Counted from the first letter of the stretch, positions 25,048 to 34,590 are shown. The stretch: 64,000 nucleotides of DNA from an uncultured Collinsella sp. (GCA_958421275.1 CATZLI010000001.1:62001-126000); one strand, 5' to 3'. Notes: a model not told the origin generated them from the letters alone. Translations and numbers: made by a program.

Positions 25048-25961
25048 CGTTTCTGTTTGCTGGCCAGGGTGCCCAACACCCCGCGATGGGCGTCGACCTG
25101 ATCGAGGCATCGCCGGCGGCCGCCGAGGTGTTCGCCATTGTCGACGAGGTGCGCCCGGGGACCAGCGAGCAGTGCCGGAGCGCCTCCAAGGAGGAGCTCT
25201 CGCAGACCGAGAACACGCAGCCGTGCGTGTTCGTTCACGACCTGGCAGCGGCTACCGCTCTGCGTGAGCGCGGCGTGGTGCCTGCCGCCTGTGCGGGATT
25301 CTCGCTGGGCGAGGTCGCCGCGCTCACCTTTGCGGGGGCATTCGATACGCGAGCGGGCTTTGAGCTCGTGTGCGAGCGCGCGGCGCTGATGGCCGCGGCT
25401 GCCGAGCGCCATCCGGGCGGTATGCGCGCCGTCATCAAGCTCGATGCGGAGCAAGTCGAGAACCTGGCAAAACAGGCCGGCGAGGACTGCTGGCCGGTCA
25501 ACTACAACAGCCCGCAGCAGACGGTTGTTGCCGGAGCGCCCGAGGCGCTGCAGGAGCTCGACGTCCTAGTAAAAGGGGCTGGCGGCCGCGCTATGAAAGT
25601 CGCGGTGTCGGGTGCATTCCATAGTCCCTATATGACCGAGGCGACTGAGGGGCTGGCGACGTATATCCAAGCCGGCCACGCGCCGTCTCCGCTGCTGATT
25701 CCGGTCATGGCAAACATGACGGCGGCGCCCTATCCGGCGGATCCGCGAGCGGCATCGGATGTCTTGGCCAACCAGGTGAGTCATGCCGTGCGCTGGGTCG
25801 ACACGCTGCATACTCTGCAGGATCAGGGCATCGACACGTTTATTGAGGTTGGCCCTGGCAAAACGCTGTCCGGCCTGGTCAAGCGTACGCTGAGCGACGT
25901 TTGCGTGTATTCGTGCGAAACAGCCGAGCAGGTCGCAGCTATTGCCGACGAGCTCGCATAG
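25035..25961 (+). CDS. fabD: Malonyl-CoA:ACP transacylase
   Basis: FabD moves malonyl from CoA to ACP. The 308 residues show FLFAGQGAQHPAMG at the start, the nucleophile Ser in GFSLGEVAAL (about residue 92), the catalytic His in VSGAFHSPYM (about 197) and IEVGPGKTLSGLVKR near the end. The ATG lies inside the end of fabK, implying translational coupling. Confidence 0.95.
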   Translation: MGSVAFLFAGQGAQHPAMGVDLIEASPAAAEVFAIVDEVRPGTSEQCRSASKEELSQTENTQPCVFVHDLAAATALRERGVVPAACAGFSLGEVAALTFAGAFDTRAGFELVCERAALMAAAAERHPGGMRAVIKLDAEQVENLAKQAGEDCWPVNYNSPQQTVVAGAPEALQELDVLVKGAGGRAMKVAVSGAFHSPYMTEATEGLATYIQAGHAPSPLLIPVMANMTAAPYPADPRAASDVLANQVSHAVRWVDTLHTLQDQGIDTFIEVGPGKTLSGLVKRTLSDVCVYSCETAEQVAAIADELA

Positions 25962-25991
25962 TCCACAGGGCTGTAACCCGAAAGGAATGAC

Positions 25992-26765
25992 ATGGGCAAT
26001 TTGAACAACGGCACGCTCGAGCGCAACGACTTACGTCGCGTGGCACTGGTCACGGGCGGCTCGCGGGGTATCGGCCGCGCCTGCGCTATCGGTCTGGCGG
26101 AGGATGGCTACGATATCGCCGTCGTCTATGCCGGCAGCGTCGATGCGGCGCGCGAGACGTGCGAAGCCTGCGAGGCCGCTGGTGCCACAGCTCGCGCATA
26201 TCAATGCGACGTGGCCGATCCCGCTGCCGTCAACGCGTGCGTGGAAGCGGTCCTCAACGACTTTGGCTCCATTTGGGCGCTCGTCAACAACGCTGGCATC
26301 ACCCGCGATGGCCTGCTCATGCGCATGGGCGATGACGCCTTCGACCGCGTGCTCGACGTCAATCTCAAGGGAACATTCAACATGACGCGCACGCTCACCA
26401 AGACCTTTATGCGCCAGCGCGGCGGCTGCGTCGTCAACATGAGCTCGGTTGTGGGCCTGATGGGCAATGCCGGGCAAGCCAACTACGCAGCCTCCAAGGC
26501 GGGCGTGATCGGCTTGACCAAGGCGGTGGCGCGCGAGCTTGCGCCCCGCGGCGTACGAGTGAACGCGGTCGCCCCCGGGTTTGTCGAGACAGATATGACG
26601 GCAAAGCTTTCGGAAAAGGTTCGTGCGGCAACCGAGGAGCAGATTCCCCTTAAGCGCATGGCGCGCCCCGAGGAAGTGGCCGGCGTGGTGCGCTTTTTGG
26701 CGAGCGATGCGGCTTCCTACATTACGGGCGAGGTCGTACGCGTTGACGGCGGAATGGCGATGTAG
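25992..26765 (+). CDS. fabG: 3-oxoacyl-ACP reductase
   Basis: FabG reduces beta-ketoacyl-ACP with NADPH. The 257 residues carry VTGGSRGIG for nucleotide binding, NNAGITRDGLLMRM, and the Ser-Tyr-Lys catalytic set in MSSVVGLMGNAGQANYAASK (about residues 150-169), followed by NAVAPGFVETDM, all diagnostic of FabG. A short N-terminal addition precedes the Rossmann start. The ATG follows GAAAGGA. It lies 30 bp after fabD. Confidence 0.95.
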   Translation: MGNLNNGTLERNDLRRVALVTGGSRGIGRACAIGLAEDGYDIAVVYAGSVDAARETCEACEAAGATARAYQCDVADPAAVNACVEAVLNDFGSIWALVNNAGITRDGLLMRMGDDAFDRVLDVNLKGTFNMTRTLTKTFMRQRGGCVVNMSSVVGLMGNAGQANYAASKAGVIGLTKAVARELAPRGVRVNAVAPGFVETDMTAKLSEKVRAATEEQIPLKRMARPEEVAGVVRFLASDAASYITGEVVRVDGGMAM

Positions 26766-26804
26766 AAATCAGGGCCGAAGAACGGCTTGGATGAGGAGAC
26801 CATG

Positions 26805-28052
26805 ATGGAACAGAGAGTTGCAATCACCGGCATAGGTGCCGTATCGCCGCTCGGCAACACCGCGCTTGCCACCTGGGCGGCAATGTGCGCTGGCACGTGC
26901 GGCATCGGCCCGATTACGCACTTCGATACCGATGCATTTGCCGTCAAGGTGGCGGCCGAGGTCAAGGGCTTTGACGGCAACGAGTACTTTGGCAAGCGTG
27001 ACGCCAAGCATCTGGACCCTTGCGTTCAGTTTGCGATGGCGGCTTCGGACGAGGCGATGCACGATGCGGGCTTTGATGTCGAAGGCGCCATCGATCGCGA
27101 GCGCCTGGGCGTCTACGTGGGCTCGGGCGTGGGCGGCATGCAGACGCTTGTCGACAACGTCCATACGATTGCCGACCGCGGGCCCCGCCGCGCATCGCCC
27201 TATATGATCGCGATGATGATTCCCAACATGGCTTCGGGCAACATCGCGATTCGCCATAAGGCAAAGGGCCCGACCCTGCCCGTGGTGACCGCGTGCGCAA
27301 CCTCGGCCCATGCGGTGGGCGAGGCGTTCCGCGCCATCAAGCACGGCTATGCCGATGCGATTCTCGCCGGCGGTGCCGAGGCCGCAATTATCCCCGATGC
27401 CGTTGCGGGCTTTACGTCCTGCCGCGCATTGACCACCAACCCTGATCCCGCGACGGCTTGCCGCCCGTTCGATGCAGACCGCGATGGCTTTGTGATGGGC
27501 GAGGGCGCCTGCGTGCTGGTACTCGAGAGCATGGAACATGCGCAGGCGCGCGGTGCGCACATTTATGCCGAGGTCGTGGGCTACGGCAACACCGATGATG
27601 CCTATCACATCACGAGCCCTGATCCCGAGGCTGCCGGCATTGCCCGCGCGATATCGCTGGCGGTGACCGAGGGCGACGTCAAGCCTTCCGAGGGTCTCTA
27701 CATCAATGCCCACGGCACCTCGACCAAGCTCAACGATTCGTCCGAGACGGCGGGCATTAAGCGTGCGCTCGGCGAGGACGCGGCGCGCGCCGCGCACGTC
27801 TCGTCGACTAAGTCGATGACCGGCCACATGATCGGTGCCACGGGTGCCATCGAGGTCATGGCCTGCGCCATGGCGCTCGAGCAGGGCGTGGTGCCGCCGA
27901 CCATTAACTACCACACGCCCGATCCCGCCTGCGATCTTGACTACACGCCCAATCGCGCGGTTCGCGCCGACCTTACCTGGGCGCTTTCGACCAACCTGGG
28001 CTTTGGCGGGCACAACGCCGCCATCGCGCTGCGTAGATATACGAGGAGCTAG
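26805..28052 (+). CDS. fabF: Beta-ketoacyl-ACP synthase II
   Basis: FabF performs the elongation condensations and influences unsaturated chain length. About 415 residues hold the Cys in VVTACATSAHAVGEAF, His in INAHGTSTKLND and His in KSMTGHMIGATGAIE, the Cys-His-His triad. I place the start at the ATG at 26805, seven bases after GAGGAG; the ATG at 26802 or an upstream TTG at 26787 would add one or six residues. Confidence 0.95.
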   Translation: MEQRVAITGIGAVSPLGNTALATWAAMCAGTCGIGPITHFDTDAFAVKVAAEVKGFDGNEYFGKRDAKHLDPCVQFAMAASDEAMHDAGFDVEGAIDRERLGVYVGSGVGGMQTLVDNVHTIADRGPRRASPYMIAMMIPNMASGNIAIRHKAKGPTLPVVTACATSAHAVGEAFRAIKHGYADAILAGGAEAAIIPDAVAGFTSCRALTTNPDPATACRPFDADRDGFVMGEGACVLVLESMEHAQARGAHIYAEVVGYGNTDDAYHITSPDPEAAGIARAISLAVTEGDVKPSEGLYINAHGTSTKLNDSSETAGIKRALGEDAARAAHVSSTKSMTGHMIGATGAIEVMACAMALEQGVVPPTINYHTPDPACDLDYTPNRAVRADLTWALSTNLGFGGHNAAIALRRYTRS

Positions 28053-28055
28053 AGC

Positions 28056-28532
28056 ATGGATTCCAAAAGACTTGCCGAGATAGCCGATGTTATGGAGGAC
28101 CGCGGCCTCACGCGCGTGCGCGTTGAGGAGCCCGATGGCACCGCGGTCGAACTCGAGCGTGCGAGTGCCGCGCAGCCGGTTGCCGTGCCCATGTCTATGC
28201 CGGGTGCCGTGACTGCTCCGGCGGTGGCTCCTGTCGCCATGCCTGCCGCCGCACCGGAGCCCGCCGCGCAGGCGCCTGCCGCCGCACCGGAGCCCAAGGG
28301 CATCGAGGTGACCGCTCCCATGGTCGGCGTTTTCTATGCTGCCCCGGCGCCGGGCGACGAGCCGTTTGTGCACGTGGGCTCTAAGGTCAAGGCCGGCGAG
28401 ACCCTCTGCATCATCGAGGCCATGAAGGTTCTCAACGAGGTAACGGCCGAGGCGGATGGCGAGGTGCTCGAGATCTGCGTGGCCGACGGCGACCTCGTGG
28501 AGTTTGGCAGCTGCCTCATGAGGATCGGATAG
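28056..28532 (+). CDS. accB: Biotin carboxyl carrier protein of acetyl-CoA carboxylase
   Basis: AccB carries carboxybiotin between the two halves of acetyl-CoA carboxylase. The 158 residues have an N-terminal helical part, an Ala/Pro-rich linker (about residues 45-85) and the biotinyl domain ending in IIEAMKVLNEVTAE, with the biotinylated Lys near residue 124. It lies three bases after fabF and directly abuts fabZ. Its modifying enzyme BirA is encoded divergently at the head of the operon. Confidence 0.95.
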   Translation: MDSKRLAEIADVMEDRGLTRVRVEEPDGTAVELERASAAQPVAVPMSMPGAVTAPAVAPVAMPAAAPEPAAQAPAAAPEPKGIEVTAPMVGVFYAAPAPGDEPFVHVGSKVKAGETLCIIEAMKVLNEVTAEADGEVLEICVADGDLVEFGSCLMRIG

Positions 28533-28964
28533 GTGATATCCGTGAACAAAGAAGAGCTCAAGAAGCTGTTACCGCATCGCGAGCCGATGCTTTTGCTCGA
28601 CGAAGCCGAGCTGGTGGGCGACGAGGCCCACGGCAAGATTACGATTACGGGCGACGAGTACTTTTTGCAGGGGCATTTTCCGGGAAACCCGGTCGTCCCC
28701 GGCGTGATTCAGTGCGAGATGCTCGCCCAGAACTGCTGCGTGCTGCTGATGGGCGATGAGGAGGCGCGCGGCGCGACGCCGTTCTACACGAGTCTGGACA
28801 AGGTGCGCTTTAAGCGTCCGGTGCGCCCGGGCGACACGGTTGATCTGGTGTGCTCCATCACGCGTGCGCGCGGGCCGTTCCGCTTTGCGACGGGCACCGC
28901 GAGCGTCAACGGTGAGGTTTGCTGCCGCGCCGATATGTCTTTTGCACTCATGCACGAAAGTTAA
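28533..28964 (+). CDS. fabZ: 3-hydroxyacyl-ACP dehydratase
   Basis: FabZ dehydrates 3-hydroxyacyl-ACP. The 143 residues contain LPHREPMLLLDEA and the active-site stretch HFPGNPVVPGVIQCEMLAQ with catalytic His and Glu. The start is GTG at 28533, directly after the accB stop, with AGGA upstream; GTG at 28542 is a possible alternative. No fabA, fabM or desaturase is visible here. Confidence 0.93.
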   Translation: MISVNKEELKKLLPHREPMLLLDEAELVGDEAHGKITITGDEYFLQGHFPGNPVVPGVIQCEMLAQNCCVLLMGDEEARGATPFYTSLDKVRFKRPVRPGDTVDLVCSITRARGPFRFATGTASVNGEVCCRADMSFALMHES

Positions 28965-28974
28965 GGAAGGCTTC

Positions 28975-30318
28975 ATGTTCGACAAAGTGCTCATCGCCAA
29001 CCGCGGCGAAGTCGCGGTCCGTGTTATCCGCGCGTGCCGCGATATGGGCATCAAGACCGTCGCTGTTTATTCCACGGCCGATGCGGACGCGCTGCACGTG
29101 CAGCTTGCCGACGAGGCGTATTGCATCGGTGGCCCGCGTCTTGCCGAGAGCTACCTCAACGACGATGCCGTGCTCACCTGTGCCGTAAAGTCGGGAGCTA
29201 AGGCAATTCATCCCGGCTATGGCTTCTTTTCCGAGAAGGCGAGCTTCGTGCGCGACTGCGACAAGTATGGCCTGGCGTTTGTTGGTCCTTCGGCCAAGGT
29301 GATCGACAGCATGGGCGACAAGGACGCCGCACGTCGAACGGCTGCCGCGGCGGGCGTGCCCATCGTGCCGGGCTGCGATTTGCTCAAAAGCCCCGAGGAG
29401 GCAACGGCCGAGGCCGAGCGCATTGGCTGTCCCGTGCTCATTAAGGCGCGTGCAGGTGGCGGCGGTCGCGGTATTCGCAAGGTCGAGCGCGTGGAAGATG
29501 CGGCAAAGGCGTTCATCGAGGCGCGTGCCGAGGGCGAGGCCGTCTTTGGCGACGGCGAGTGCTACATGGAGAAGTTCGTCGCGCCGGCGCACCATGTCGA
29601 GGTGCAGATTATGGCCGATAAGCAGGGCCATGTGTTTTCGCTTGGCGAGCGCGAGTGCTCGGTGCAGCGTCGCAACCAAAAGCTGATCGAGGAGAGCCCC
29701 GCGCCGTGCCTCGACGGACACGACGACATTCGTGCTCGCATGCACAAGGCAGCGCGTGACCTGGCTCGTGCCGTCGGCTACGAAGGAGCCGGTACCATCG
29801 AGTTCCTGTATTCGGACGACGGCAATTTCTACTTTATGGAAATGAACACGCGCTTGCAGGTGGAGCATCCGGTTACGGAGTTTGTGACCGATACCGACTT
29901 GGTCAAGTGGCAGCTGCGCGTGGCAGCCGGCCAGCCTCTGCCCTTTGAGCAGGAGGATATGCCGGTCCGCAACCACGCCATGGAGTGCCGCATCAATGCC
30001 GAAACGCCGGACTTTCTGCCGTCATGCGGAACGGTCACCGCGTTGCGTGTGCCGGGTGGTCCGCGCGTGCGCTGGGATTCCGCCATGTTTACCGGTGCGA
30101 ACGTTCCGCCGTACTACGACTCCATGCTTGGCAAGCTCATCGTGTGTGCGCCCACGCGTGACGGCGCCATTCGCAAGATGCGCTCGGCCCTGGGCGAGCT
30201 CGTGATTGAGGGCGTGAGCGAAAACAGCGAGCTTCAGCTCGACGTGCTGGCAAACGACGAGTTCTTGTCGGGCATGTATCACACCGATCTGATGGGGCAT
30301 CTCTATGCTGATGAATAG
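28975..30318 (+). CDS. accC: Biotin carboxylase subunit of acetyl-CoA carboxylase
   Basis: AccC carboxylates biotin on AccB with ATP and bicarbonate. The 447 residues open MFDKVLIANRGEVAVRVIRA, continue IHPGYGFFSEK, and show the ATP-grasp glycine loop RAGGGGRGIRKV and EMNTRLQVEHPVTE, as usual. The start ATG at 28975 follows AAGGAAGG; a longer open frame upstream lies inside fabZ and is rejected. The end overlaps accDA by 14 bases. Confidence 0.95.
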   Translation: MFDKVLIANRGEVAVRVIRACRDMGIKTVAVYSTADADALHVQLADEAYCIGGPRLAESYLNDDAVLTCAVKSGAKAIHPGYGFFSEKASFVRDCDKYGLAFVGPSAKVIDSMGDKDAARRTAAAAGVPIVPGCDLLKSPEEATAEAERIGCPVLIKARAGGGGRGIRKVERVEDAAKAFIEARAEGEAVFGDGECYMEKFVAPAHHVEVQIMADKQGHVFSLGERECSVQRRNQKLIEESPAPCLDGHDDIRARMHKAARDLARAVGYEGAGTIEFLYSDDGNFYFMEMNTRLQVEHPVTEFVTDTDLVKWQLRVAAGQPLPFEQEDMPVRNHAMECRINAETPDFLPSCGTVTALRVPGGPRVRWDSAMFTGANVPPYYDSMLGKLIVCAPTRDGAIRKMRSALGELVIEGVSENSELQLDVLANDEFLSGMYHTDLMGHLYADE

Positions 30319-32029
30319 AAAAGCGAAGACGGTCAACGTCCTCGAGGGACCGATGACCGAGTCGTGCGCCGAGTTTCCCGCGCGCCACGTGTTTATCAAG
30401 TGCCCGGAGTGCCGCCGCGTGATCGATGAGGCACGCCTACACGACAACCTCGAGGTCTGCCCTCGTTGCGGCAAACACTTTCGCGTGAGCGGTCGCGCGC
30501 GCATGCGCATGACGGTCGACGAGGGCACGTTTGAGGAATGGGATGCCAATCTGGCGTCGGAGGACTTCCTCTCGTTTCCCGGCTATGCCGACAAGCTCAA
30601 GAGCGTGAGCGAGCGTTCGGGCGAGCGCGATGCCGTTGTGTGCGGCAGGGGCAAAATCTGCGGTTGCGATACCGCGCTCTTCTTTATGGACGCCAACTTT
30701 ATGATGGGCTCGATGGGCTCCGTGGTGGGCGAGAAGATCTGTCGCACATTTGAGCGTGCGACCGAGCTGGGATTGCCGGTTGTCGGCTTTACCGTTTCGG
30801 GCGGTGCGCGCATGCAGGAGGGCGTGACCTCGCTTATGCAGATGGCCAAGATTTCTGCGGCGGTTAGGCGCCACAGCGAGGCGGGCGGCCTGTATATCAC
30901 GGTGCTCACCGACCCCACGACCGGAGGCGTAACCGCGAGCTTTGCCATGGAGGGCGACATTATCCTGGCCGAGCCCGATGCCCTGACGGCATTTGCCGGC
31001 CCGCGCGTGATCGAGCAGAACATGCACAAGCGCCTGCCCAAGGGATTCCAGCGCTCCGAGTTTTTGCTGGAGCACGGCTTTTGCGATGCCGTTGTTCCGC
31101 GTGGCGAGATTGCGCTCACGGTAGGCGAGCTGCTGGCGCTGCACGAAGGGCACGCGCCCGGCCTGGGGGCACCGCATGAGATCGTGCATACGGGTCGCCG
31201 CGGCAAAAAGCTGGGATACTTGTTCAAGCGCTCGGCCGCACCAAAAACCGCGCTCGAGATTGTCAAGCAGACCCGCTCGGCAGATCGCGCCACGGCGGGC
31301 GAGATGATCTCGCTGGGCCTGGATGGATTTGTGGAGCTGCACGGCGACCGCTACTTTGGCGACGACGCTGCTGTGGTGGCTGGCATTGGCTGGAAAGACG
31401 GACGCCCCGTAACGGTCATCGCCATCGAGCGCGGCACCACGACCAAAGAGCGCATGCGTCGCAACTTTGGTATGGCACATCCCGAGGGCTACCGCAAAGC
31501 GCGTCGCCTGATGCGCCAGGCCGAAAAGTTTGGTCGACCGGTTCTGTGCCTGGTCGATACTTCGGGCGCGTTTTGCGGCATCGGTGCCGAGGAACGCGGC
31601 CAGGGTGAGGCGATTGCCCAGAACCTCATGGAGATGAGCGGCCTTAAGACGCCGATTGTCTCGGTGGTGACAGGCGAGGGCGGCTCTGGTGGCGCGCTGG
31701 CGCTGTCCGTGGCCGACCGCATCCTGATGCTCTTGAGCTCGGCCTATTCGGTCGTGAGCCCCGAGGCCTGTGCGTCGATCCTGTGGAAGGATACCGAGCG
31801 CGCGAATGAGGCCGCCGAGGCGCTTAAGCTCACGGCCCCCGATCTGCTGGCGCTCGGCATCATCGACGGCATTGTTGACGATAAAGGCCTGTCGCATGAG
31901 GAGATCGCCGGTGCCGTCATGTCCTCGGCATTTGATGCCTTCGATGCGCTTGGGCGGCTCGACGACGCGACCCTCACAAACCTCCGCTACGAAAAGTACC
32001 GCGCAATCGGTCAGTACCGCACGATGTGA
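30305..32029 (+). CDS. accDA: Acetyl-CoA carboxylase carboxyltransferase, AccD-AccA fusion
   Basis: This protein transfers the carboxyl group from carboxybiotin to acetyl-CoA, making malonyl-CoA. In E. coli beta (AccD) and alpha (AccA) are separate; here one 574-residue frame holds both. The AccD half has the zinc ribbon (CPECRRV, CPRCGKHF; about residues 34-60) and GFTVSGGARMQEGVTSLMQM near residue 160. The AccA half, from about residue 310, has LDGFVELHGDRYFGDDAAVV, GMAHPEGYRKARRLM and TGEGGSGGALALSVADRI. No stop or frameshift separates them, and the linker is short. It is the last gene of the operon and overlaps accC. Confidence 0.93.
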   Translation: MLMNRKAKTVNVLEGPMTESCAEFPARHVFIKCPECRRVIDEARLHDNLEVCPRCGKHFRVSGRARMRMTVDEGTFEEWDANLASEDFLSFPGYADKLKSVSERSGERDAVVCGRGKICGCDTALFFMDANFMMGSMGSVVGEKICRTFERATELGLPVVGFTVSGGARMQEGVTSLMQMAKISAAVRRHSEAGGLYITVLTDPTTGGVTASFAMEGDIILAEPDALTAFAGPRVIEQNMHKRLPKGFQRSEFLLEHGFCDAVVPRGEIALTVGELLALHEGHAPGLGAPHEIVHTGRRGKKLGYLFKRSAAPKTALEIVKQTRSADRATAGEMISLGLDGFVELHGDRYFGDDAAVVAGIGWKDGRPVTVIAIERGTTTKERMRRNFGMAHPEGYRKARRLMRQAEKFGRPVLCLVDTSGAFCGIGAEERGQGEAIAQNLMEMSGLKTPIVSVVTGEGGSGGALALSVADRILMLLSSAYSVVSPEACASILWKDTERANEAAEALKLTAPDLLALGIIDGIVDDKGLSHEEIAGAVMSSAFDAFDALGRLDDATLTNLRYEKYRAIGQYRTM

Positions 32030-32069
32030 CAAAGGGACAGCCCGCATGTCATATTGGGAAAGGCATTCC

Positions 32070-33284
32070 ATGCTACAAGTTTCTAACACCTCGTTTACAA
32101 CGTCGGTTTCATCAAACGCCATGGCCGTGGTGGACTATCTGTCCAAAAGCATGATGTCGGCGCTGCCGTTTATTGTCTGCGCGGCGTTGTTCCGCACCGT
32201 CGCTGTCATTATGGGCGAAGGCATGCTGGGCCTGTGGTCTGCCGATTCCGATATCTATCGCCTGTTCTACAGTTGGCTCTATAACGCCGGCTACTACTTT
32301 TTGCCCATTTATCTTGGTTGGGCGGCCGCCCGCCAGCTCGGTTGCTCGGAGCAGCTGGGCATGATGCTGGGCGGCGTATTGATTGCACCCGATTTACTCA
32401 AGCTTGTCGATGCCGCATCGACGACGGGGGCATCGATGACTTCCGTGTATGGTCTGCTTCCTGCGCCGGTCAACGATTACACGACGACTGTTATTCCGGT
32501 TCTCATCTCGGTGCCCGTGCTATGGCGAGTGGAGTGTTTCTTTAAGCGCGTTATCCCTAAGGCCGTGGCGTTTTCGTTCGTTCCGTTTGCGACCATGCTT
32601 GTCATGGTTCCGGTTTCGCTGTGTATTACGGCGCCGGCGGGCAGCTATCTGGGCATGCTGTTGGGCCAGCTTATGTTTATGCTTGGCAATTCCGGTGGCA
32701 TCGTGTCGCTGCTCACGCTCATGGGGCTTGCTGCGGGCTGGGAGTTCCTAAAGATCGCCGGCGTCAGCAACGTTGTCCTATCGCTCGCCTATGCGCAGTT
32801 TATGAGTGTGGGAACGGATTCGTGCATCCTGATCGCCGCGACGATGGCAACGTTCGCCGTTTGGGGCATGCCCTTTGGCGCGTCGCTTCGCGTTGCGGAT
32901 AAGGACGAGAAGGCGCTCATGCTGGGCTATTCAATCTCGGGTGTTCTTGGCGGCGTAAGCGAGCCGGCGCTGTACGGTTGCGGCTTTAAATATGGCAGGT
33001 GCCTGACGTGCATGGCCATTGGCGGCGCCGTCGGAGGCCTTGTTGCGGCCGTGGGCCACGTTACGGCCTATACCATCGGCATGACGAATGTCCTTATGGT
33101 CATTGGCTTTGCCACGGGCGGCATCTCGAACCTGCTGTGGTGCTGCGCTGCCGGCGGTGTGGCATTTGCGGTGTCTGCGGCGCTGAGCTACTGCTTTGGC
33201 GTGGTGCCGGCGAAGGGACAGACGACGGGGGACGGAGCCGATTCACCCGAAACCTCGAAGAGCGTGGCCGAAGTAAGCGCGTAA
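32070..33284 (+). CDS. PTS EIIC-type sugar permease, lacking EIIB and EIIA
   Basis: About 404 residues of a polytopic membrane protein of the glucose/beta-glucoside PTS EIIC type, with around ten hydrophobic segments and the pocket-like stretches FAVWGMPFGASLRV and SISGVLGGVSEPALYGCGFK. No EIIB cysteine motif, EIIA domain or neighbouring PTS gene is seen, so it would need partners from elsewhere or act as a facilitator. I use ATG at 32070, preceded by GGGAAAGG; ATG at 32046 would add eight residues. It lies 40 bp after accDA without a visible terminator, so some read-through is possible. Confidence 0.8.
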   Translation: MLQVSNTSFTTSVSSNAMAVVDYLSKSMMSALPFIVCAALFRTVAVIMGEGMLGLWSADSDIYRLFYSWLYNAGYYFLPIYLGWAAARQLGCSEQLGMMLGGVLIAPDLLKLVDAASTTGASMTSVYGLLPAPVNDYTTTVIPVLISVPVLWRVECFFKRVIPKAVAFSFVPFATMLVMVPVSLCITAPAGSYLGMLLGQLMFMLGNSGGIVSLLTLMGLAAGWEFLKIAGVSNVVLSLAYAQFMSVGTDSCILIAATMATFAVWGMPFGASLRVADKDEKALMLGYSISGVLGGVSEPALYGCGFKYGRCLTCMAIGGAVGGLVAAVGHVTAYTIGMTNVLMVIGFATGGISNLLWCCAAGGVAFAVSAALSYCFGVVPAKGQTTGDGADSPETSKSVAEVSA

Positions 33285-33322
33285 ACCTGTGCGACACAAG
33301 GACGATTCCTTTGCCATATTCC

Positions 33323-33356
33323 AAGGCCGTGGCCCGTGTGGGTTGCGGCCTTTTTT
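33323..33356 (+). terminator. Terminator after the EIIC gene
   Basis: AAGGCCG (33323-33329) pairs with CGGCCTT (33346-33352) around a 16-nt loop, followed by TTTTG. Confidence 0.75.
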
Positions 33357-33435
33357 GTATCTGGGGGACAAAGTGGCTACACTACAATCCGTTTGAGCAA
33401 TAGATATATAGGTAGTACCGTGGGGGCGGATGTAG

Positions 33436-34590
33436 ATGGTCGAGTGGATTGTTAAGCGTGCGCAGGGCGACCGTGCGCGCGTGGGCACGTTGACGGGCGT
33501 GGTGTGTATTCTCGCCAATGTGGCACTATGCGCTGCGAAGGGCGTAATTGGCGTGCTGTCGGGATCGGTTTCGATTGTGGCGGATGCCATGAACAACCTG
33601 TCCGATGCAAGCTCGAATATCGTGAGCGTGCTGGGCTTTAAGCTGGCGAGCAAGCCGGCCGACCCCGAGCATCCTTACGGCCACGGTCGCTACGAGTATC
33701 TCTCGGGTTTGGTCGTGGCGGCGCTCGTGCTGCTTATTGGCATCGAACTGGTGAAGTCCTCGGTGGAGCGTATTGTCAACCCGGAGCCTGTCGAGTTCTC
33801 GCTTGCCCTGGTGGCGGTCCTGGCACTTTCGATGGTTGTAAAGCTGTGGATGGCGGCCCTCAACCAAAAGCTCGGCGATCGCATTGAGTCCGAGACGCTG
33901 CATGCGACCGCGCAGGATTCCAAGAACGATGTCCTTGCCACAGGCGCCGTGTTGGCGTGCGCAATTGTTTCGCAGGTGACGCACATCAATCTTGACGCAT
34001 GGGTCGGCCTTGCCGTTGGCGCCTATATTGGCTGGAGCGGTTTTGAGCTCATCCAGGATACGGTGAGCCCGCTTTTGGGCCAGTCGCCCGATCCTAAGCT
34101 GGTCAAGCACATTCGAGACAAGATCATGAGCTATCCCGGCGTTTTGGGCGTTCACGATTTGATGGTTCACGACTACGGCCCGGGCAGGAAGTTTGCAAGT
34201 GCGCATGCCGAGATGGCGGCCGAGGACAGCCCGTTGGAAAGTCACGACACGCTCGATAACATCGAGCAGTCGTTTAGGGACGAAGACGGCATGATCGTTA
34301 CGCTTCACTACGATCCCATCGTGACCGATGACCCCAAGCTGGCGAGCATGCGCTTGCGCATTCACGCCATGGCCCAGGAGATCGATAGCCGCCTCTCGAT
34401 TCATGACCTGCGCTGCGTGCCGGGTCCTACGCACACCAACGTGATCTTTGACTGCGTGCGTCCCTCGGATCTGCAGATGAGTGCCGAAGACGTAAAGCAC
34501 GCGCTGACACAACGGGTCGAATCGGAATATCCCAAGTCGATTGCCAAGATTACGATCGACGAAGACTACGTAGGGCATACCCACGAGTAA
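33436..34590 (+). CDS. Cation diffusion facilitator transporter
   Basis: CDF proteins export divalent metals (Zn, Fe, Mn, Co) by proton antiport. The 384 residues show six likely transmembrane helices and the metal-site residues in ADAMNNLSDASS (helix 2) and HATAQDSKNDVLATG (helix 5), plus the HPYGHGRYEYLSG loop. The C-terminal half is longer than usual (about 180 residues after helix 6), with two cytoplasmic CDF-like repeats: GVLGVHDLMVHDYGPGRKFA and SIHDLRCVPGPTHTNVIFD. It is followed 39 bp later by the phosphatase gene. The metal cannot be assigned. Confidence 0.88.
   Translation: MVEWIVKRAQGDRARVGTLTGVVCILANVALCAAKGVIGVLSGSVSIVADAMNNLSDASSNIVSVLGFKLASKPADPEHPYGHGRYEYLSGLVVAALVLLIGIELVKSSVERIVNPEPVEFSLALVAVLALSMVVKLWMAALNQKLGDRIESETLHATAQDSKNDVLATGAVLACAIVSQVTHINLDAWVGLAVGAYIGWSGFELIQDTVSPLLGQSPDPKLVKHIRDKIMSYPGVLGVHDLMVHDYGPGRKFASAHAEMAAEDSPLESHDTLDNIEQSFRDEDGMIVTLHYDPIVTDDPKLASMRLRIHAMAQEIDSRLSIHDLRCVPGPTHTNVIFDCVRPSDLQMSAEDVKHALTQRVESEYPKSIAKITIDEDYVGHTHE

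Noticed and set aside
28756..28974. Longer N-terminus for AccC
   Set aside because: It overlaps fabZ out of frame; MFDKVLIANRGE is the normal AccC start and AAGGAAGG precedes it.
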